From positions 1,449,679-1,513,678 of the forward strand of contig NW_019773847.1 in NCBI RefSeq assembly GCF_001039355.2: a stretch of DNA of 64,000 bases. The letters run 5' to 3'. The number at the start of each line of letters is the position of its first letter. Position 1 is the first letter of the stretch. Position numbers and translations under genes: made by a program. This stretch comes from Lingula anatina. Its lineage: Eukaryota > Brachiopoda > Lingulata > Lingulida > Lingulidae. This document shows positions 59,675 through 64,000 of the stretch, in pieces. The notes below the pieces were generated by a model. The model was not told the origin of the DNA. It was given only the letters and a program-made list of their open reading frames with translations, and made no database searches.

Positions 59675-61647
59675 ATGGCTCTTGCGAATAACGTTCTGGA
59701 AGCATATTTCGGCGATTTTGTTCAAATGAATAGTGACAAGACCGAGAGATCGGTGGAAATAGTTATGCCTGTCCAGCCTTTCCTGTATGGATACATTCGG
59801 AAGACATGACTATGGGTGGACACATTGTTCCATTTTTGGTCAAACGGAGGTTCCATGAGCTACTAGTGGATGCAATCCGCGACTTAGATTTACAAGGTAG
59901 TCCTCTCTCCTTCTCTCTCTCTCTCCGCACTTGTGTATCAGCGGCCACCATTATTTATGCTAAAACCCATGTTGGGAATAACATATTGTCAGAACGCATC
60001 ATTATTCAAATTAGTAAGAAACTTTGGTCGGTGTTGAAAATAGGAACTAACTTGTTCACGAACTTGTTCACTAACTTGCTTACATTCACGAAAAGGACCG
60101 TTCTGAAACGAGAAGAATAAAGCGGTTATTTTACTTAAATCAATAGTTAATATTGAACATGTTGTTTAGGCCCTTCCGCTAATATTCCAGGTAAACAGCG
60201 TTTGTACTATTAGCTGTTTATTGAATAAAACTTACTACTTATGAGTAAACAAACCATTTGATGAAATTATTGTCTAATTATATTTTACCGTGCGCAGTCG
60301 CCAGATAAAATGTTTAGGTGAGTTACACGAAATAACATATGCATCTATCGTTTTCAGAAAACGAAAAAAAGAAAAAACGGGACAAACGGGAACAAACGGG
60401 TAATCATAAATGAAAATTATCAAACGCAAGCCGAAATACTTTTATACCGTTAGCTAACGGTTTGAAATTTAATTTATGCTCCAACTACCATGCTTATGAA
60501 GATTTTTGCTCATTTAAGAGAAATACATTGTTATGTTTTGAGTATTAAGCAGTTATTTTGCTTAAATCAATAGCTAATGTTGACAATGTTGTTTAGGCCC
60601 TTCCGCTAATATTCCAGGTAAACAGCGTTTGTACTATTAGCTGTTCATTGAATAAAACTTACTACTTATGACTACAAAACAATTAATGAAATTATTCTCT
60701 AATTATGCTTTACCGTGCGCAGTCTGCAGATAAAATGTTTCTTGGACGAGTTACACGAAATAACATATGCATCTATCGTTTTCAGTAATCGTGAAAAAGA
60801 ACAAACGGGTAAATGGCCCCGCGCTAACAGTTCGCATCATCACAGAGGATGATCACTTTCCTATCAATGTTGATTTCACAGTAATGGTAGAAGGATTTAC
60901 ACCCTTCCCATCTAACATACAATGGCCTCATCACAAAGCAAAATGGCCCTCTCCAGCAAAAGCAGACGACATACGCAGGATTGGAGTGCAGAAAGTTGCG
61001 AAAAAGAACTTCGACTGGATGGTTTCCTTTGTAAAAGCAGAAAAGAAACTGATAGAAAACATCGACAGTGACGGTGGATGTCGTAAGAAGTCCCACCGCA
61101 TTATGAAGAAACTTAATGAAGATGTGTGGTGTGATACGACCAGCCGTGTTATCACATCCTACTGTCTGAAGGTATAATGTGAAGTTCTAAAGAGACTGTG
61201 AAATACACGCCATTTACTGTGTTCTCTTCAAAACAGTAAAAGAACAATGACGTTTACAGAACGCCTGGCCTCTCCCTCATGCAAATCCACTAATTTGCGT
61301 GTCTTTATAATGCATTATACTCGTAAATAAAAATAAGCACGTAGAATTGATCATGGTGTAAACCTTTCAAATAAATTGTGCTGTTCAATTAATCATGATG
61401 ATTATTTCAGAATATATTATTCTGGGTGTGTGAGGACAGCCCTTCCCGTCAAGACTGGTCAGACGACAAACTGAGTGTCCGCGTCACCAGCATGATAGAA
61501 CGTGTGAGAAAGGCAGCACAAGCTCGCCGTCTACCTATGTACTTTAACCCTGCAGTCAACCTTCTTCAGGACAAAGACTGCAGAGAACTGGACATAGCGG
61601 TCAAGAAAATCAGCGACTTCATGCTCCGTCCACAAAGTTTTTTTTGA
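59675..61647 (+). pseudogene. cGAS-like receptor copy 2, catalytic core deleted
   Basis: Same three-exon layout as copy 1: exon 1 59675-59896, exon 2 60786-61171, exon 3 61411-61647. Exon 1 matches copy 1 to residue 33 (...IVMPV). It then jumps, near 59771-59776, to the equivalent of about residue 138, so about 105 residues including the GS and E-F-D motifs are missing. The frame shifts at the junction, and the ATG at 59675 hits TGA at 59807. An ATG at 59806 lies in the original frame. With exons 2 and 3 it would give about 237 codons: the back of the core and the whole Mab-21 C-terminal half, without nucleotidyltransferase activity. Exon 2 keeps the third acidic residue but has I-N-V-D where copy 1 has I-D-V-D. 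Exon 3 is about 92% identical to copy 1 by eye and ends early (...LRPQSFF). It may be a pseudogene, or a non-catalytic paralogue with a regulatory role if expressed. Confidence 0.8.
60121..60814. repeat. tandem duplication that copies the exon 2 splice acceptor of cGLR copy 2
   Basis: Unit A (60121 to about 60402) and unit B (about 60549-60814) share TTGTTTAGGCCCTTCCGCTA and AATATTCCAGGTAAACAGCG, then TACACGAAATAACATATGCA and CTATCGTTTTCAG. Unit B ends in the real acceptor (60785) and the start of exon 2. Unit A has an equivalent acceptor (60357) followed by a degraded copy of the exon start and three ACAAACGGG-like repeats, then a stop in the expected frame. Confidence 0.85.
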
Positions 61648-63291
61648 AAAGCTATGAACACTTTTTATGTCACAATTGTTTAAACACCTTTGGTGGTGCG
61701 GGAATTTGTGCGAAAGGATCGATAGTTTTGATAAATTATCAAGAAACATAAAAGAATGAACAATTTAATTGAAAATAAAGCCGGTCTGGTGTAAGCACTT
61801 TATAAGGTGCTTCTCGCGATCGGGCGATATCTACTAGCGCAGTACTACTACTATACTTGTAGCAGGGATCAAATAATTATTTTATTGAAGGCCTACGATT
61901 AATGATAGGCCACGCGACATTTTCAAAGAACTGTAGTGCAAGGAAAAGCTGTTTTTTCTCTAGATAAGAGTCGAGATTATTTCATTTAAAAGCTAAGCAT
62001 CGGTGAAGCATTGCAACTTTTTTCCATTGAGCTCAGTTACTTATAAAACAGCTAGTGCCTAACAGTGGGTAGTACTATTAGCGATAAAGGACCGATTCTA
62101 AGAATGTTTGGCCTATTCCGGTATTTCGTTACGTGTTCGTTAATACACAAACCACAATTCATATGATTGTGGATAAATCATTAATTATAAATTGTTTTAC
62201 TGATAAGTAGACGGGCGAACGCGAGTAAGCGCACTTGCCAAATTTATGCTGTTACCTTATCTCCTGCATTCTATTTTTAATGGGGTTTTTGGGACTTTGG
62301 AATCTTAACTGGTATATCGAGATTGATAATTGATTCATATTATCTAACTTGGCATTATGCTGATTAACAATGGAAAGTGCATCAGCATCATTTTGACATT
62401 TATAACTGTATAAAATGATGACTGGATGACAAATTATTGGCAGACAAGAAAGGAGTTTGAATACCAGCTTAAAGACCGAGAGAAGGTGTCTTCACTCATG
62501 GTAAAGATTTATGGTGCAGCCAGAGAGGAGAAAGTGAGCAGCCTATGGGAGGACCACAGCTAGTGACTTAGCTATGGGAGGCCCACCTGTGGAGCATGTG
62601 GACTAATCCAAAGAAAATCAACTGACAAGCATTTGACAAATGAACTTTATATTTATTTTAATTTATTTTATAAGAAGATTTAATAAGAACCATTATTTAA
62701 TTTGCAGGTTGCATTCATTTGAGACAAGTAAACGTAATTATTTTATATTTCATTTATTTAAATTTTGTGTTATATTCTTTTCCATATGTTTTAATTAATA
62801 AAGAATTGTGATGAGCATATTTATTAAAATTAACGTGTTATACATGTATGTCTATAAATTTGCTTAAAGTATTAAGAATAAAATATTTTAAAATGAAAAA
62901 AAAGTTTTTTTGTGCTTCTCTGTGAAAAGTGGGTATGACAACAAAATTTGCATTTGTAGATGCTTTTTTTTTATTTTATCCGTTTAAGACAAATAAAAAA
63001 AGATAGATGAATGTTTTTGCTGGCTGTGACAGTGACTGTAGTAAATTAGGTTTGTAACTTGTAGGTTAATTTGCATGTAGGGCACAGGTATAGACATGGT
63101 TTTGGGCTCATTTTGTTTATTAATTTGTAATCGGCCTAAATGGACAATTGCGCCCCCCCCCCTCATAAAATTGAATCTGCCATAGTAGTAACTATATTGC
63201 TGCAGTATAGGGGCCTAGTTATTTTCTATGGTGACTATGGAGCTAAATCATAAAACGTACTTAATTTGAATAAAAAAGAAAGAGAACTATT

Positions 63292-63295
<4 letters not shown>
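61648..63295. other. intergenic stretch
   Basis: The 3' flank of cGLR copy 2, AT-rich. A short open run at about 62428-62563 (Glu/Lys-rich, ending TAG) has no recognised homology. There is a T run near 62965 and a C run near 63152. No gene is called. Confidence 0.5.

Positions 63296-63358
<63 letters not shown>
63296..63358. repeat. (TA)n microsatellite
   Basis: About 31 uninterrupted TA units. It cuts into the reverse-transcriptase remnant on its right, whose last recognisable residues (minus strand) are SLY. Confidence 0.97.
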
Positions 63359-63364
<6 letters not shown>

Positions 63365-63656
63365 GCTCCTATTCCACACTAACTTTTCACCTTTGTCATT
63401 CGCATGTTCAGTAAAACCTGCTGGCTCTACATATATTTCACAATCAATTGGAGCATTTAAGTAAGCTGTTTTCACATCCATCTGACGTAACTCTAAATTG
63501 CACTGTGCAGCTACTTGCATCAATACACGTATAGATGTGAGATTAGGAGTTGGAGCAAAAGTTTCAGGCTAATCTGTAAAACCTTTTGCTACATAACTAT
63601 TACCTGGCCTTATGCTTTAATGTACCATCACTGTTCTCTTTCAAAGCATATACCCA
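63359..63656 (-). mobile_element. decayed Ty1/copia reverse-transcriptase fragment
   Basis: The minus strand encodes, over changing frames, pieces of a Copia-type reverse transcriptase: WVYALKENSDGTLKHKAR, then after a frameshift VAKGFT, an in-frame TAG, ETFAPTPNLTSIRVLMQVAA, the diagnostic MDVKTAYLNA and PAGFTE. It is broken by the frameshift and stop, and truncated by the TA repeat on one side and the duplicated flank on the other. It is inactive. Confidence 0.85.
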
Positions 63657-64000
63657 AATGAATGAATATTAAAATAATAATTTCAAAAAGAATTACTGCC
63701 AGAAAAATTCAAGCAGGGTAGTTTTTGTACGAAAGTGCATGGTGGTGAAGGCGACGCCAAATGCAGGTGTTGGTATAATGGTTAAGGGTTTCGAACTTTA
63801 GCATTTGTCTTAAATATCATTCTTGTAAGTTTTATAAAATTAAGACAGTTTTCTTATAAAGTGTTAACAAGGAAGGTACACGGCGACGCCAGATGCAGGT
63901 TATGTTAAAAGTCTGCTTAAAGAAAAAAAATAAACACCAACATCGTAAAGGTGCATTACGTGATTCATATTGATAAGCTACTAAGTGCGCTCGTCTAGTA
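63657..64000. repeat. duplicated cGLR 3' flank (unit B, runs off the window)
   Basis: Near-identical to 58529-58874 and truncated by the window edge. It begins exactly where the Copia fragment ends. Confidence 0.85.

Noticed and set aside
60785..61171. loss of the third catalytic Asp in cGLR copy 2 (I-N-V-D versus I-D-V-D)
   Set aside because: Aligning the strand with the cGAS V-D-I-T pattern makes the second Asp the catalytic one, and that residue is kept. Only the GS and E-x-D losses are claimed.
62428..62563. short Glu/Lys-rich open run ending in TAG
   Set aside because: It has no homology I recognise and no convincing acceptor. It may be part of an old repeat.
1..64000. CRISPR arrays, bacterial operons, tRNA or rRNA genes
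   Set aside because: None is present. The window is eukaryotic with spliceosomal introns, and no cloverleaf or rRNA segment was recognised by eye.

Overview
This is eukaryotic, intron-rich, AT-rich DNA, most consistent with a marine invertebrate deuterostome and probably an echinoderm. The basis is a COQ3/PNISR gene pair (neighbours in human too), a TMEM249-like sperm-channel subunit, cGAS-like receptors, a group III phospholipase A2, many small DNA-transposon derivatives and the frequent word TAGGCCTA. The species cannot be fixed from the sequence alone. Gene models were built by hand from reading frame, splice signals, intron phase and family resemblance.

Layout. 1-20.7 kb is almost entirely non-coding. 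It looks like the long 5' introns of a minus-strand gene whose promoter lies near 20.7 kb (with a GTCACGTGAC box) and whose first coding exon is probably 5946-6042. 22.8 kb holds a single-exon SH3-domain protein. 25.9-26.5 kb holds a dead Tc1-like transposase. 28.8-32.3 kb is a TATA-driven, two-exon secreted group III phospholipase A2. 35.7-36.7 kb (minus) is a two-exon TMEM249-like gene. 38.4-41.0 kb is a TATA-driven, four-exon secreted protein that joins a Ly6/uPAR-like region to a chitin-binding (peritrophin-A/CBM14) domain. 42.9-45.95 kb (minus) is the five-exon COQ3 methyltransferase, head to head with the eleven-exon PNISR gene at 47.1-52.8 kb (plus).

56.1-61.6 kb is the most interesting part: a tandem pair of cGAS-like (Mab-21/cGLR) nucleotidyltransferase genes with the same three-exon structure. 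Copy 1 is intact (392 codons predicted, with GS, E-x-D and a third Asp). Copy 2 has lost about 105-110 codons of exon 1, including the catalytic GS and E-x-D motifs, with a frameshift. It can still encode a catalytic-core-less C-terminal protein from an internal ATG. The pair shows a near-identical tract typical of gene conversion, a MITE inserted only in intron 2 of copy 1, and a duplicated exon-2 splice acceptor in copy 2. The 3' flank of copy 1 recurs at the right edge of the window, beside a decayed Copia reverse transcriptase, so the array or its repeats may continue outside the window.

The genes do not form one pathway. The window mixes housekeeping (COQ3, PNISR), sperm (TMEM249-like) and innate-defence or secreted genes (cGLRs, PLA2, Ly6-CBM14).
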